This document shows positions 63,430 through 64,000 of a DNA stretch of 64,000 nucleotides, piece after piece. The DNA lies in contig OY783193.1 of NCBI GenBank assembly GCA_963678675.1, positions 21,879,309-21,943,308 of the forward strand, given 5' to 3'. A program made the position numbers and the translations under genes. The notes below the pieces were generated by a model that did no database searches, was not told where the DNA came from, and saw only the letters and a list, made by a program, of their open reading frames with translations. Positions within the stretch are counted from its first letter, which is position 1. Each line of letters opens with the position of its first letter. The DNA comes from Xiphydria camelus. Lineage: Eukaryota > Arthropoda > Insecta > Hymenoptera > Xiphydriidae.

Positions 63430-64000
63430 CCGCATGTCCTATGGCCAACCGCGCAGGTGAGCTGCGACCTGAATCCTTGACTTCGGCAGTATTTATGGTA
63501 CAGTTAGAGTGGGCTTCAGACGAGTACACTGCATAAGAACGAAAAGTGTCGACTGCTCTTCTAATAGCTGTCAATTCGGGAGATCGAAGCGTTTCGTGTA
63601 ACCTCAAAATCGTAAAGTTTTGAATTAGTAGTGAATAATTTGTAGAAGTGATGAGAAATAATCATAAATAATCTTCCGAATTGACAGCCATCGGGAAATC
63701 AGACGACGCTTTTCGCTCTTACGCTGCGTTCTTACGAAAAGTGTGAAACGTCTGATCTCCCGATGGCTATCAATTCGGGAGATCGAAGTATAAGCTCGAA
63801 ATCGTGAATCTTTGAATAAATGGTAAGTAATGTTCAGAAGTGAGAGTTAACAATCATTCGGGTTTTTTCGATGTCCAACCGAATTACACGCCTCATGCCT
63901 ATTTGTTTCAGAAATTATTTCCGCGCTAGCACCGCGCGTGTCTAGGAAGTAGTTTTACGAAGTGGCGTGAGCGATATCTAAGGTTTCAATTCGGAAGATT
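63430..64000 (+). mobile_element. CCGTATGTCC-family element, left end, runs off the window
   Basis: Starts CCGCATGTCC after TA (63428-63429). Like the 8.9-kb palindrome it then has TTGACTTCGGCAGT, a GTTAGAGT block, GAGATCGAAG, GTGTAACCTCAAAAT and a conserved ATG next to a splice donor (63820-63823). A matching intron ends at 63911 (TTTGTTTCAG). An inner foldback (about 63540-63785) repeats the TCCCGATGGCTATCAATTCG block. Its right end lies outside the window. Confidence 0.65.

Overview
This is eukaryotic DNA, almost certainly from an arthropod and most likely an insect. I infer that from several things: the copia, gypsy, PIF/Harbinger, pogo, piggyBac and mariner families present; spliced transposon genes with GT-AG introns; MADF/BESS and Myb/SANT partner proteins; and a pair of exons resembling the insect-expanded DUF4806 family. 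An ant or another hymenopteran is a guess. The window is a transposon graveyard of the kind found in heterochromatin or a piRNA-type cluster. The only candidate host coding sequences are two DUF4806-like exons (58318-59102) and a shredded ubiquitin-peptidase-like frame (33860-39537). I saw no tRNA, rRNA or CRISPR.

Layout. 1-13.2 kb: a 199-bp satellite rich in ATATACGTA is split first by a copia element that has lost its reverse transcriptase (455-3352) and then by an 8.9-kb near-perfect palindrome (3432-12335, TA target duplication). The palindrome has 2.7-kb arms around an older foldback carrying an intact mariner-type DD37D transposase. 13.2-27.9 kb: a three-level nest. A solo LTR (14111-27409) holds a PIF/Harbinger element (14923-27391). 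That element holds a nearly complete gypsy element of the same LTR family (18839-27141), lying inside intron 1 of the Harbinger MADF/BESS gene. 27.9-34.7 kb: repeat debris, then a pogo element containing a TTAA-flanked element that contains a small palindrome. Two more of these palindromes sit side by side at 34.0-34.7 kb.

34.8-39.4 kb: a second solo LTR of the same gypsy family is split by a second, unrelated Harbinger element with both genes apparently intact. 39.5-48.3 kb: foldback elements, a dead third Harbinger (40934-43366) and two of three copies of a ~0.9-kb noncoding repeat. 48.3-64 kb: an ISL2EU-type transposase pseudogene, a SWIM zinc-finger fragment, several foldbacks and MITEs, a diverged gypsy solo LTR, the DUF4806-like exons, a deleted piggyBac and a deleted mariner. 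The window ends inside another member of the family whose ends read CCGTATGTCC.

How the parts work together: each Harbinger carries a DDE nuclease and a separate DNA-binding partner, arranged tail to tail. The gypsy element carries gag and pol in two overlapping frames, and its pol has a degenerate macro-like domain between RNase H and integrase. The many short palindromes have no genes and presumably depend on transposases encoded elsewhere. Exact insertion boundaries with target duplications and recognisable empty sites allow the relative order of many insertions to be read.
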